64,000 bases of DNA from a virus. The position numbers and the translations under genes were made by a program. Below are positions 7,148 to 14,653 of this stretch, piece by piece. The stretch covers positions 1 to 64,000 of IMG/VR virus record IMGVR_UViG_3300037258_001185, one strand, 5' to 3'. Positions within the stretch are counted from its first letter, which is position 1. Every line of letters starts with the position of its first letter. The notes beneath the pieces are model-generated. The model was not told the origin of the DNA, did no database searches, and worked only from the letters and a program-made list of their open reading frames with translations.

Positions 7148-8454
7148 CCGGCGTCTCCTTGCGGATTGCGATGATCCCCGAGAGCGGCGGCAGGATTACG
7201 ATGGCCTTGCGGCACTCCGGGGCTGGCCGCCACGCTCGGGGATGGGGTCAGAAGGGCATCGGCACCGGTACAATGGCCTTGCGGCAGGAACTCCTTGGCC
7301 TTTGCTCTCCTGGTGGGCTTGGCGCGGACGCCGGTCATCACGGACATGGCGGTGTCCGCGCCGATCAGGGCCGAAGCGGAGTCGGCATAGGCAGTCGGGC
7401 CTTTCGGCAACCTTCGGACGGCGTTCTCCGCTTCGGTTTGGTTCGGGGCGCCGGCGGCAACGGTCGCATGGCCTTGCGGCATCAACCAATCGGCCTCCGG
7501 CGCCCCGATCTCTTGTGCCGCGACCTCGGCGTGCCAGACACGCCACAGGTCGCGCAATACGCGCTTGGCCATGAGGCGCCGGGCGGCCATGTCGGCGTGC
7601 GCCGGCGTCCATTTGTCGGGGTTCTTCTTGCCGCCGAGCTCGGCCGGCAGGTCCGCCGTGGCGGCGACGCGCAGCGTGTACCGCGCCTTCGCCCGCCCAT
7701 AGACCTCGCCATAGGGGCCGATCGCGTGCGCCTCGGCAACAATGCCGAACGGCTCGGCGAGTTCCCTCAACTCCTCTATCTTCTTGACTTGCTTCAGGTC
7801 GATGTCGCGGCGCTGGATTTCCGCAGCGGCGGCCGGGTCATCCTCCAGCGCCTTACGGTAAGCGCCGACCTCACTGCACCATTGCTGCCTCAGCATGGCA
7901 TCATAGATGCCGACATAGATGGCGGAACGCCGCCACTTGTGCATCTGGCGTACCGCCGTCTCGTTCTCTCCCGCGCCCGCGAACCCCAGACCGAGCCGCT
8001 TCCACATTTTCGAATGGGAGGGGAAATCGGACAGACCCCGGTCCTGCGCGCCGTGGCAATGCGCCACGATCACGGCAAACGTCAGATCGCCAAACCCATT
8101 GACGGACCTGACCCAGGCGTAGGCCGGCAACTGCGGCGCCAGCCGCTCCATTTGCCGCTCGATCTTTTTCCTCTCCTTTTCGAACAGGGCGACCGCCACC
8201 AATGCGGCCATGACCGCGCCGCGCCAGGCCCCGGCCGTGTTCTCGGCGCCCTCGGCATCTGCCTTGACCGCAGCGACGATCTGACGGGCGCGTGCCGCGA
8301 TCTTCTCGCTTTCGGCTTTCGACAGGTCGCTGCGCCACCCGAGGGCGCTGCGAAGTTGTCCTCCCATGCGATTTGAAATCGCCGTCGTTTGACTGACGAG
8401 GCCGGCCCTGACCCGATTGAGTCCGGCCAAGGCCTGCACCGCGTCGCTCAGCAT
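7144..8454 (-). CDS. IS110-type Transposase_20-like protein lacking the RuvC-like domain, with palindrome-encoded C-terminal repeats
   Basis: 436 aa. After an N-terminal helical region (1-105), residues about 108-180 match the IS110/IS116 C-terminal transposase pattern: VRSVNGFGDLTFAVIVAH, FPSHSKMWKRLGLG, and MHKWRRSAIYVGIYDAM, with a later ADMAARRLMAKRVLRDLW helix. The N-terminal DEDD (RuvC-like) domain of IS110 transposases is absent, and the usual Ser-Gly-Gly stretch after the LGL motif reads GAGEN. The last 110 residues contain four repeats beginning xPxGx, each from one palindromic DNA element. Probably a domesticated transposase relative used in phage recombination (inference). Confidence 0.65.
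   Translation of the reverse strand: MLSDAVQALAGLNRVRAGLVSQTTAISNRMGGQLRSALGWRSDLSKAESEKIAARARQIVAAVKADAEGAENTAGAWRGAVMAALVAVALFEKERKKIERQMERLAPQLPAYAWVRSVNGFGDLTFAVIVAHCHGAQDRGLSDFPSHSKMWKRLGLGFAGAGENETAVRQMHKWRRSAIYVGIYDAMLRQQWCSEVGAYRKALEDDPAAAAEIQRRDIDLKQVKKIEELRELAEPFGIVAEAHAIGPYGEVYGRAKARYTLRVAATADLPAELGGKKNPDKWTPAHADMAARRLMAKRVLRDLWRVWHAEVAAQEIGAPEADWLMPQGHATVAAGAPNQTEAENAVRRLPKGPTAYADSASALIGADTAMSVMTGVRAKPTRRAKAKEFLPQGHCTGADALLTPSPSVAASPGVPQGHRNPAAALGDHRNPQGDAG
7174..7243. repeat. In-gene palindromic element, copy 1
   Basis: Arms 7174-7190 and 7227-7243 pair at 14 of 17 positions. The core ATGGCCTTGCGGCA lies at 7201-7214. On the minus strand it encodes VPQGHRNPA near the end of the IS110-like protein. 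Confidence 0.75.
7262..7300. repeat. In-gene palindromic element, copy 2 (core only)
   Basis: Same 14-base core at 7273-7286 (ATGGCCTTGCGGCA), encoding LPQGHCTGAD on the minus strand. I could not find complementary arms, so this copy has probably decayed. Outer limits are approximate. Confidence 0.55.
7371..7436. repeat. In-gene palindromic element, copy 3
   Basis: Perfect 11-base arms CCGAAGCGGAG (7371-7381) and CTCCGCTTCGG (7426-7436) around the core GGCCTTTCGGCA at 7398-7409, encoding LPKGPTAYAD on the minus strand. Confidence 0.8.
7444..7507. repeat. In-gene palindromic element, copy 4
   Basis: Arms 7444-7458 and 7493-7507 pair at 14 of 15 positions; core ATGGCCTTGCGGCA at 7468-7481, encoding MPQGHATVAA. 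It starts 7 bases after copy 3. Confidence 0.8.
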
Positions 8455-9227
8455 GACAGACCTCCGGCGATGCGCAGCGCCTCCGCCATGATCGCCTCGG
8501 TGATCTGGCTGCGGATCGGTTTGCGCGGGTCCGCAATCAGGCTGCAGAGCGCTTTGGCGAGCGCGAGGTTGCGGCCCGTCCGCTCAGCCCAGGCGCCGAC
8601 CTCCTCGGTCGTGCAGTCGAGCATCGAGCGGCCGTTGACGCGAACTTCCTCAAATTCGGGATGGGCGGAACTGCGGACCGCAGCGGCGGCGTGCATCGCC
8701 CGCAAGCGACCCTGCTGGATTTCTTCACTCGGCGCCGGGGGCGAAACAGCGGTTGCTTGGCCTTGCGGCACTCGGTTGCTGGCCTCGCCCCCGGCATGGG
8801 TTGCCGTTCCCGGATCTGCATTACGGCTCGGGCCTCGCGGCAATCCGGTTCCGGCCTCTCCGGGAACGGCATTTTGTCCGACCCGCGCATCGGCATCTGT
8901 AGCCTGGCCTTTCGGCAAAGATGCCGTGGCCTTTGCGCGGGTCGGTGTGGTTTCGCCTTTGCGGCGAATTTCGTCGTCGAGCGATTTGTTCAGCGCCGGG
9001 CGGCTTGCACCGCAGTATTCCCACAGGATCGCCTCCGGGTCGGCGTCCCGGCTGACGCAGAGCCGGAAATAGCCGTCGTTGCCATCGACACCGAACAGTC
9101 GCACCTCATCGCGCCGGATCACCTTGAGGCGTTCCCGCGGCGTCAGCGGCGGCTCTGGCTGTATCCTTGAAACGGCGCGCCGCAACTGGTCGTTGACCTG
9201 TGCTTCCAATTCACTTTCCCCCATCAT
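8448..9227 (-). CDS. Repeat-containing hypothetical protein (259 aa)
   Basis: N-terminal region of about 85 residues, a middle made of three consecutive palindrome-encoded xPxGx repeats (about residues 95-165), and a helical C-terminal domain containing FEEVRVNGRSMLDCTTEEV. I associate the overall design, a small C-terminal domain preceded by such repeats, with rhizobial phage proteins, but know no function. ATG at 9227 chosen; the frame is open to 9251. It overlaps RecT upstream and the IS110-like gene downstream. Confidence 0.65.
   Translation of the reverse strand: MMGESELEAQVNDQLRRAVSRIQPEPPLTPRERLKVIRRDEVRLFGVDGNDGYFRLCVSRDADPEAILWEYCGASRPALNKSLDDEIRRKGETTPTRAKATASLPKGQATDADARVGQNAVPGEAGTGLPRGPSRNADPGTATHAGGEASNRVPQGQATAVSPPAPSEEIQQGRLRAMHAAAAVRSSAHPEFEEVRVNGRSMLDCTTEEVGAWAERTGRNLALAKALCSLIADPRKPIRSQITEAIMAEALRIAGGLSC
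8734..8795. repeat. In-gene palindromic element, copy 5
   Basis: Perfect 11-base arms GCCGGGGGCGA (8734-8744) and TCGCCCCCGGC (8785-8795); core GGCCTTGCGGCA at 8759-8770, encoding VPQGQATAVS in the 259-aa protein. Confidence 0.8.
8802..8871. repeat. In-gene palindromic element, copy 6
   Basis: Perfect 12-base arms TGCCGTTCCCGG (8802-8813) and CCGGGAACGGCA (8860-8871); core GGCCTCGCGGCA at 8831-8842, encoding LPRGPSRNAD. Confidence 0.8.
8878..8945. repeat. In-gene palindromic element, copy 7
   Basis: Perfect 12-base arms CCGACCCGCGCA (8878-8889) and TGCGCGGGTCGG (8934-8945); core GGCCTTTCGGCA at 8906-8917, encoding LPKGQATDAD. Confidence 0.8.
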
Positions 9228-10140
9228 CACGGGCTGCCGCCGCCGAGGCATCGGGATTTCGGCCTTCCGGCATATTCCTTATGGCCTCGGCGGCGCCCTC
9301 GGTCGTGGCGTCCATCAGGAAATCAGTGTTGGTGACGGTCGGCGCCGCCGGCGGCAGGTCGCGCACCTCTTCGAGGATCGACAGGCCGCCGAGGTTATCC
9401 ATGAAGCCGGCGCGCAGCGCGATCGCCGTCGCCCGGACCATCAGCATTTCGCCCGGCGCGTTCATCCACCACGGCCGCTTCGGGTTGCGCCACAGACCGG
9501 CCCGGCGCGCGTCACGGATCGAGTAGCGGCCGACATAGGGCTCGCTTTGGCCGCGGCGCCAGATGCGGTAATCGGCGCTAACGGCGTCGGTGAACTCGGC
9601 CAGGGTGTTCTCGTCGCGGACATCGTCGGGGACGCCGAGCAGCTTGCGCTCGACCCGCTCGACCAAGCCGCCGCGCTGCGCCAGGGCGAGCGCGCCCGCA
9701 CACAGAATGCAGTAGCGGCCGTCCTGCAGGATGATCTTGTCGAGCGCCGTCGAAGGCGGCATGCCGAGGTCGGCGCCCATGCGGATCGCGACGACGAGGC
9801 GCGCCTTTGTCTGCTTGTCGTTACCCGTGACGACGAAGGTGTTCGGCACCGTGCCGGCGCGGATCAGCTCAATCGCCCGCTGGCCGGCCTCGCGCGCGGT
9901 GACACGCGGGGGCGCATACCCGGCCTTGATACGCTCCGGCGTATCGGCAGGATTCGCAAATCCGGCCCGAAGCGGCGCGGGCGCCGCCGGCCTTTCGCGC
10001 ACTTGTGAAGCGCCCCGGTTCCGGCCGCCTTTGTCGGTCAGGCCATCCGACAAAACAACGCGGCCGACAACGAGATCCCCATCACAAACATGCGTATCTT
10101 GCGCTTTTTGTTTGCCGACCGAGGCGCTGATAACGGACAT
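9211..10140 (-). CDS. recT: RecT-family single-strand annealing recombinase
   Basis: 309 aa from the ATG at 10140. Residues about 90-265 carry the RecT pattern: an AIRMGADLGMPPSTALDKI block, GRYCILCAGALALAQRGG, RYSIRDARRAGLW, and PGEMLMVRATAIALRAGF before an EEVRDL motif. RecT proteins anneal complementary single strands and work with a 5'-3' exonuclease; a RecE-like exonuclease lies at 11421-12497. The C-terminus ends with a palindrome-encoded repeat, an addition to the normal fold. Confidence 0.88.
   Translation of the reverse strand: MSVISASVGKQKAQDTHVCDGDLVVGRVVLSDGLTDKGGRNRGASQVRERPAAPAPLRAGFANPADTPERIKAGYAPPRVTAREAGQRAIELIRAGTVPNTFVVTGNDKQTKARLVVAIRMGADLGMPPSTALDKIILQDGRYCILCAGALALAQRGGLVERVERKLLGVPDDVRDENTLAEFTDAVSADYRIWRRGQSEPYVGRYSIRDARRAGLWRNPKRPWWMNAPGEMLMVRATAIALRAGFMDNLGGLSILEEVRDLPPAAPTVTNTDFLMDATTEGAAEAIRNMPEGRNPDASAAAARDDGGK
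9236..9297. repeat. In-gene palindromic element, copy 8
   Basis: Arms 9236-9249 and 9284-9297 pair at 13 of 14 positions; core GGCCTTCCGGCA at 9261-9272, encoding MPEGRNPDAS at the C-terminus of RecT. It also lies just upstream of the start of the next gene. Confidence 0.75.
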
Positions 10141-10142
10141 TC

Positions 10143-10541
10143 TCAGACGCCTTTTCCCGCGTCCGGCGCCGCCTCGGCGGCCACTTCGATCTCCGTTGCC
10201 GCCAGCCAGCGCCGCAGGATCTCGTCGCTGGTTTGCGCGTTGTCCGCGTTCTTGACGGCGCCATTGACACTGCGGATCAGCTCCATGACGCCGGCAAGGG
10301 TCGCCTGCCCGAGGCCGGCGCTCTGCCGGCCGTGTTGAGCGGCCCATTTGATCATCGCCGCCACGGTGTCGCGCGCATCGGAAACCACGGCCGGGTTTTC
10401 GTCGTCAAGTTCGCGCAGCGTCGCCCACAGCCAGACCAGGGTCGGCGCGTGACGATCGCGTCCGAGAAGTACGAACATCGGCTCGTCCGGCTCCGCCTTG
10501 TCGTAGCAGTCGCACTCGCCTGGATTGCTCTTTGTTGCCAT
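10143..10541 (-). CDS. Hypothetical protein (132 aa)
   Basis: ATG at 10541, ending 2 nt before the RecT start. N-terminal GECDCYDKAEPDEPMFVLLGRDRHAP, then a helical body. The 'DEPxFxLLGRD' pattern recurs in small phage proteins near recombination genes (recalled, not searched). No catalytic motif. Confidence 0.65.
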   Translation of the reverse strand: MATKSNPGECDCYDKAEPDEPMFVLLGRDRHAPTLVWLWATLRELDDENPAVVSDARDTVAAMIKWAAQHGRQSAGLGQATLAGVMELIRSVNGAVKNADNAQTSDEILRRWLAATEIEVAAEAAPDAGKGV

Positions 10542-10555
10542 CGTGTGTTCGATCC

Positions 10556-10747
10556 TTAATCGGTGGAGGGCGGGGAACGCCCGGCGATGTCGCATCTGCG
10601 GATCTCGGCGACGCCGAGTTGCCGTTTCAGAAAGGCGACCGTCACGTCATGCCAGTCGCTCCTGATGACCTTCCCGTCAGCGACGTAGAGGTAGTCGCCG
10701 TAGACCGGATAATCGTCCGGCAGGACAGGCTCTCGAAGATCAGGCAT
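10556..10747 (-). CDS. Small hypothetical phage protein (63 aa)
   Basis: Starts at the ATG at 10747. Contains VYGDYLYVADGKVIRSDWHD followed by a VAFLKR helix. Small soluble protein of the early operon with no assigned role. Confidence 0.6.
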   Translation of the reverse strand: MPDLREPVLPDDYPVYGDYLYVADGKVIRSDWHDVTVAFLKRQLGVAEIRRCDIAGRSPPSTD

Positions 10748-10820
10748 CGCTTTCGCGTCCCTCTTTGTTCGCAAACGGCACCAGGGCATTTCCTTGCCCC
10801 ATGCCGCGCGACACGAGCAT
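10740..10820 (-). CDS. Possible 26-aa peptide
   Basis: ATG at 10820 preceded by AAGGGA four bases upstream; the stop overlaps the start of the 63-aa gene. It lies between the 10842-10874 hairpin and the next gene, so it could be a leader peptide. Evidence is only the ribosome-binding site and coupling. Confidence 0.35.
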   Translation of the reverse strand: MLVSRGMGQGNALVPFANKEGRESDA

Positions 10821-10841
10821 GGTTCCCTTGGGCAAGGCCGC

Positions 10842-10874
10842 ACGCGCTACCGCCGGAACCCGGCGGTAGCGCGT
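10842..10874. other. Perfect 15-bp hairpin inside the early operon
   Basis: Arms 10842-10856 and 10860-10874 are perfectly complementary with a 3-base loop. It spans the stop codon of the 187-aa gene. There is no T-run on either side, so it is not a standard intrinsic terminator; RNA processing, attenuation or protein binding are possibilities. Confidence 0.7.
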
Positions 10875-11410
10875 CCCGGGCCGCCATTGGTGCGGCGCGT
10901 CTCGGGCGCTGGCGCCGGCTCTACCGCGACCTGCGCAGGAGCCGCCACCGGCTCGACCGTGAGCAGCGCTGGCGCGAAGACGCCCGGCTCCATCAGGTCG
11001 AGCTCCGGCTCGTCGAAATACTCCCGGGCGATCGTGCTGCCCTCGTGCAGCGCCTCCGGCTTGACACCAATCCGTGTGCAGCCGTTCAGCCAATCGGTGA
11101 CTGATTCGACAATGCCGACAAGGCCCGTCACCCGATGCTGCACGCGGTCGCCAAGACCGATGCCGCCGCTGACGGCGCCCCGGATGACCAGCGGCGGATA
11201 GACGGCGCGCATCATCAAAACCAAGCCCGCCTGGTCGTAATCGCACATTTTGAGGGGCTGCCCTTCCTTGTCCAGCCCCTCCGGCTGGATTCCCATGCGA
11301 ACGGAGCCAGTCAAATAGCGGGTCACTGTGGTGACGATCCCCTGGAAGCGGGTGATCGGATCCTCGGCACGGTCACCGAGGCCGATCGGTTGAAAATCGG
11401 GCATGCTCAT
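10847..11410 (-). CDS. Hypothetical protein with duplicated domain (187 aa)
   Basis: Two homologous segments of about 55 residues in tandem: one with GLGDRAEDPITRFQGIV ending KMCDYDQ, the other GLGDRVQHRVTGLVGIV ending EYFDEPEL. Each looks like a small beta-barrel module seen singly in other phage proteins (inference). The tail is Pro/Ala-rich. ATG at 11410 or 11404 both fit the GGAG upstream. Confidence 0.65.
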   Translation of the reverse strand: MSMPDFQPIGLGDRAEDPITRFQGIVTTVTRYLTGSVRMGIQPEGLDKEGQPLKMCDYDQAGLVLMMRAVYPPLVIRGAVSGGIGLGDRVQHRVTGLVGIVESVTDWLNGCTRIGVKPEALHEGSTIAREYFDEPELDLMEPGVFAPALLTVEPVAAPAQVAVEPAPAPETRRTNGGPGRATAGFRR

Positions 11411-11420
11411 CGCTCTCCTG

Positions 11421-12497
11421 CTAGGCGGCCGCCAGATAGGCCGGAAATTCCAGATGGTCGAAGGTGTCGATATCGCTGATATCGACCCACGGATCGGTGC
11501 CGAACGACTGCCAGCACTCGGCGAATTTGCGCATTCCCTCGGCGATCTCGATGCGCGCGACATCGAGGACGCTGCCCTCGCCGAGCACCATGCCGCGCGC
11601 GACCGCCGCCGGGCCCTTTTGCTGAAAGACAAACATGAAGGTGTGCAAGTCCGACTGCTCGGCGAGGGACTTGATGAAGCCGCGGTCGACCTCGCCGGAG
11701 ACGCGGCCCTCGGCGGCGAACCGTCGCGCCTGGAAGGCACCTCGCAGATAGAGCGCGGCCTGGATATGGTAGGCATGGTTCGCCACGGCGTTGGCGATGG
11801 CGCGCCGCACCGGAATGCGGTTGATGTTGGCGAAGGACTTCAGGTCGACGATCGCCAGCGGCTTCAGGTAGTCGAAGCGGCATTTCAGAGGGACGCCGGT
11901 CTCCTCGTCGATCCAGAACACGGAGACCTGCGGCAGGCCGCCAGTGAATGCGCGGCGCAGTTGCGGGTGGTTGTCGATCATCGCTGCGGCGAGCTCGATC
12001 CGCCGCACGGTCTCGGCCGGCAGGAACTCCCGGCCCGGGTATTTCCCCTCGTGTTCGCGCTGAATCGTGTCCCAGACCTGGGCAGCCGGATCGACGTCGG
12101 CCAGCCTGGCGATCAGCTCAGACTTGCGCTGCGATTTCGTGGCCTTGAGACCGAGTTCGACGAGGACCGCCGCCAACTGCTCGTTCGTGCGCAACGCGTT
12201 CGGATGGGCAGCCGGATCGAGCGCTGGCGCGTAGAGCGCGTCGAACGCCGCCTTGCCCTCGACGATCCGCTTGTCGTAGGCCCGGCCGTCCCGCAGCGCG
12301 ACGGTGTCGCGCGGCTCGCGCTCGGGATTGAGGATGCTGTCGACCCAGAAGTCGAGGGTCGATATGCGGATGTTCCGGATGCCGCTCGACGACAGCGCGA
12401 GGGCGCCATGATATTGCTCGTCAGGCATCCCGAAATAAATCCCGGGCTCGACCGTCAGCGGATGGTTGACCGATATCGGGTAGGTCCAGTCGCTCAA
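11421..12497 (-). CDS. RecE-like PD-(D/E)XK exonuclease (DUF3799 type)
   Basis: 358 aa. N-terminal GIYFGMPDEQYHGALALSSS and FWVDSILNPER are typical of the DUF3799/RecE-like nucleases. The catalytic core is PLKCRFDYL (Asp) followed by AIVDLKS (D-x-K). Expected to resect dsDNA 5' ends to feed RecT, forming a RecE/RecT-type recombination pair within the same operon. Confidence 0.85.
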   Translation of the reverse strand: MSDWTYPISVNHPLTVEPGIYFGMPDEQYHGALALSSSGIRNIRISTLDFWVDSILNPEREPRDTVALRDGRAYDKRIVEGKAAFDALYAPALDPAAHPNALRTNEQLAAVLVELGLKATKSQRKSELIARLADVDPAAQVWDTIQREHEGKYPGREFLPAETVRRIELAAAMIDNHPQLRRAFTGGLPQVSVFWIDEETGVPLKCRFDYLKPLAIVDLKSFANINRIPVRRAIANAVANHAYHIQAALYLRGAFQARRFAAEGRVSGEVDRGFIKSLAEQSDLHTFMFVFQQKGPAAVARGMVLGEGSVLDVARIEIAEGMRKFAECWQSFGTDPWVDISDIDTFDHLEFPAYLAAA

Positions 12498-12808
12498 TGT
12501 GGCGTCCCTCCCCAGATGATCGAGGCCAATTCCAATCCGGCGTAAACGGTGAGCGCCATACCGGCCACGGCGGCCATAGCTGTGGCAGTGATCCAGCCGG
12601 CCTCAGTCGCGCGCGAGTCGGCGACAACCGGCGGGACAGGGCGCTTCAAAACGAGGAGATTGCCGAGGCGCCCAGAAACGGCGCACAGCTCCCAGCCATC
12701 GTCACCGAAGGGCACGAGCCGCTCGGAGAGGCTAAGTTCGGTGAAATTCAGGTCGAGGGTCCGATATTCCCACCGCCCCGTCACAGTCTCCGCCGCATCC
12801 CGGCTCAT
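12494..12808 (-). CDS. DUF4177-like protein with C-terminal membrane segment
   Basis: 104 aa. Residues 12-56 (WEYRTLDL, GDDGWELCAVSG, LLVLKRP) match the small DUF4177 beta-fold. Residues about 70-98 form one hydrophobic helix, so the protein is probably membrane-anchored. Overlaps both neighbours by 4 nt. Confidence 0.65.
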   Translation of the reverse strand: MSRDAAETVTGRWEYRTLDLNFTELSLSERLVPFGDDGWELCAVSGRLGNLLVLKRPVPPVVADSRATEAGWITATAMAAVAGMALTVYAGLELASIIWGGTPH

Positions 12809-14109
12809 GCTGCGGCCTCCTCCGGCAGGAGGGCGCCGACAACCGCGCCGTCGTCGATCACAATGCCGGTCGCGGCGGCGCCGTCACTGACACGCTCCAG
12901 CCAGAGCTGGTAGCCGTTGCCGGCGACCACTTCGGACAGGATGCGCAGGCTGTCATCGTCGAGCAACGAACCGTCACGTACGCAAAGGACGCGAAGGTTG
13001 GGATTCCCGGCCATGGCGATACCGACCGAGACCCGGATTTTTTCCGCCTGACTCGCCTGATTGAACGGCAGCCCGCGGTACATCACCTCGCCGTCGCCGA
13101 AGCCGAGTCCTTCGACCGGGAATTGCGCCCGACCGATCGCATCGGCCTTCTGCTGGTCGCAGGCTTCAATCGCATCGGTAAGCGTGCGCGATTGCGTCTC
13201 CAGGATATCCGCTTCGGCCTCTACCGTGCTCCGTCTGACACGTTCGGCGATGGCGGCGTTGGTCTGCTGCGCCGCGCCGATCGCGACGGCGAGCGCCGCG
13301 GTGTCAGTCGGCTCCGGCAGTGGCGGCAGCGCGGCGATGTTGACAAAGATCGCCGTCCGGTCACTTTCCAAGTCGCGGATGTCGCTCCACAGTTTGCGCG
13401 CCTCCTGCAGCAGCGTCTTGCGCCGCGCGCGGAGCTTCAGGGACTCGGTGCGCTGGCGCTCGACATGCTGATTCATACCGGCGCGCCGGGAGCGTTCACG
13501 CTCAACCCCGCGATTGTGCTCGCTGGCCCGCGCCACCTCGGCCATCAACGCCTCAGTGTCGACCGGCGTCGCCGGCAGGTCGGCGGCAACCTCGATACCC
13601 GCCGCCTTGCCGCGCAGCGCCTGCGCCTCACGGTTGACGTCGGTGCGCTGCGCGTAGTGCGTCGCACGCTGCTCGGCGAGCTCGTCAAGGTTGATGTCGA
13701 GGTGGACGAAACGGCGCAGTGTCTCGATCTGCTCCTTGGGCCGCATGCGGGTGAACGCGAGAGGATCGAACGATATCGTCCCGATCAGCTTGTCGAGCAC
13801 CGCCTGCGGGCTCGGGAACCGAGCGCCATTGTGCTGCGCGACGGTGAGGGGCGAGTTGCCGCTCGGCAAGAAACGCCGGGTGACGATCAAGTCGCCGAGA
13901 TCAAGAGTAATCTCGGCGCGGTCGGTGCCCTCGCGGATCGGGCGCGACGGGGCGACATCGGCGCCTCCGAGCGCCGCCCAGATCGCGTCGAGGACCGAAC
14001 TCTTGCCCTGGCCGTTGCGGCCGCGGATTTCGACAATCGGCCCCTCGGGCCTGATTGCCACGGCCCGCAGCCTTTTGAAGTTCTCGGCGGCGAACGATAC
14101 GATCTGCAT
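12805..14109 (-). CDS. RecF/SMC-like ATPase
   Basis: 434 aa. N-terminal ABC-type half: FKRLRAVAIRP, then Walker A GRNGQGKSS at residues 30-38. The centre (about 150-290) is a charged coiled coil. The C-terminal half has an NQASQAEKIRVSVG signature-like motif and an LRVLCVRDGSLLDDDSL Walker-B-like strand. A short RecF/SMC arrangement common beside RecE/RecT in phages; probably binds DNA ends or forks. Confidence 0.82.
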   Translation of the reverse strand: MQIVSFAAENFKRLRAVAIRPEGPIVEIRGRNGQGKSSVLDAIWAALGGADVAPSRPIREGTDRAEITLDLGDLIVTRRFLPSGNSPLTVAQHNGARFPSPQAVLDKLIGTISFDPLAFTRMRPKEQIETLRRFVHLDINLDELAEQRATHYAQRTDVNREAQALRGKAAGIEVAADLPATPVDTEALMAEVARASEHNRGVERERSRRAGMNQHVERQRTESLKLRARRKTLLQEARKLWSDIRDLESDRTAIFVNIAALPPLPEPTDTAALAVAIGAAQQTNAAIAERVRRSTVEAEADILETQSRTLTDAIEACDQQKADAIGRAQFPVEGLGFGDGEVMYRGLPFNQASQAEKIRVSVGIAMAGNPNLRVLCVRDGSLLDDDSLRILSEVVAGNGYQLWLERVSDGAAATGIVIDDGAVVGALLPEEAAA

Positions 14110-14144
14110 AGTAGGTGTCTCCAGCGGAAGGGGAAGAAAGCCGT

Positions 14145-14573
14145 TCAGTCGCCCGGGACCAGCACGCGCGCCCGGCCGATCGCAGCGCTTACGACCGGCC
14201 GGAGCGCGGTCATTTCCGCGTGGCCGCCGGTGTTCAGAAAATCATCGCCGCCCGGGCCGGGGGCTGCCGCCTCCAGGAAGCGGCCAACCCGCTCGAGCAC
14301 TGGCAAGGCAATTTCCAGCGCCATGTCGGCGGCGCTGCGGGCGCGCCGGTCGAGCCCTCGCGAGCCAGACATCAGCGGCGGCGTAGCGGGGCCGACATAA
14401 ACCCACCACGACAGCTCGCGCGGCGCGGATGGCTCGCGGCCGTCCATCAGGTTCCAGCCGTTGCCGGCCCAGACCGCGACCATCCAGTTGGGCGAGCCGG
14501 TGTCGCGGCGCAGCCAGTGCAGCGTGCCTGCGACGGTGCCGGCTGGCGGCGAAGCAAGCGGTTCGCGCGACAT
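14145..14573 (-). CDS. Hypothetical protein (142 aa)
   Basis: TGATG overlap with the tiny membrane protein upstream. N-terminal half contains Trp-rich strands (WMVAVWAGNGWNLMDG); C-terminal half is helical. No domain recognised. Confidence 0.6.
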   Translation of the reverse strand: MSREPLASPPAGTVAGTLHWLRRDTGSPNWMVAVWAGNGWNLMDGREPSAPRELSWWVYVGPATPPLMSGSRGLDRRARSAADMALEIALPVLERVGRFLEAAAPGPGGDDFLNTGGHAEMTALRPVVSAAIGRARVLVPGD

Positions 14574-14653
14574 CACGTCACCACCGTCAGGCCGTAGAGG
14601 AAGACGAACACGGCGACGCCGAGCGCCACGACAGTAATGACGCGCTCGGTCAT
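14573..14653 (-). CDS. Tiny single-span membrane protein (26 aa)
   Basis: Reads MTERVITVVALGVAVF and onward: one hydrophobic helix after a short charged start. Overlaps genes on both sides (ATGA and TGATG), which supports real translation despite its size. Confidence 0.55.
   Translation of the reverse strand: MTERVITVVALGVAVFVFLYGLTVVT

Noticed and set aside
7174-9297. CRISPR array
   Set aside because: Repeats are spaced irregularly, are self-complementary with varying arms, and lie inside coding frames.
9970-10020. Possible further copy of the palindromic core in recT (GGCCTTTCGCGCA)
   Set aside because: Core differs by an inserted base, the encoded peptide does not follow xPxGx, and arms do not pair convincingly.
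11403-12545. 380-codon open frame on the plus strand
   Set aside because: Antisense to the RecE-like exonuclease, which has conserved catalytic motifs.
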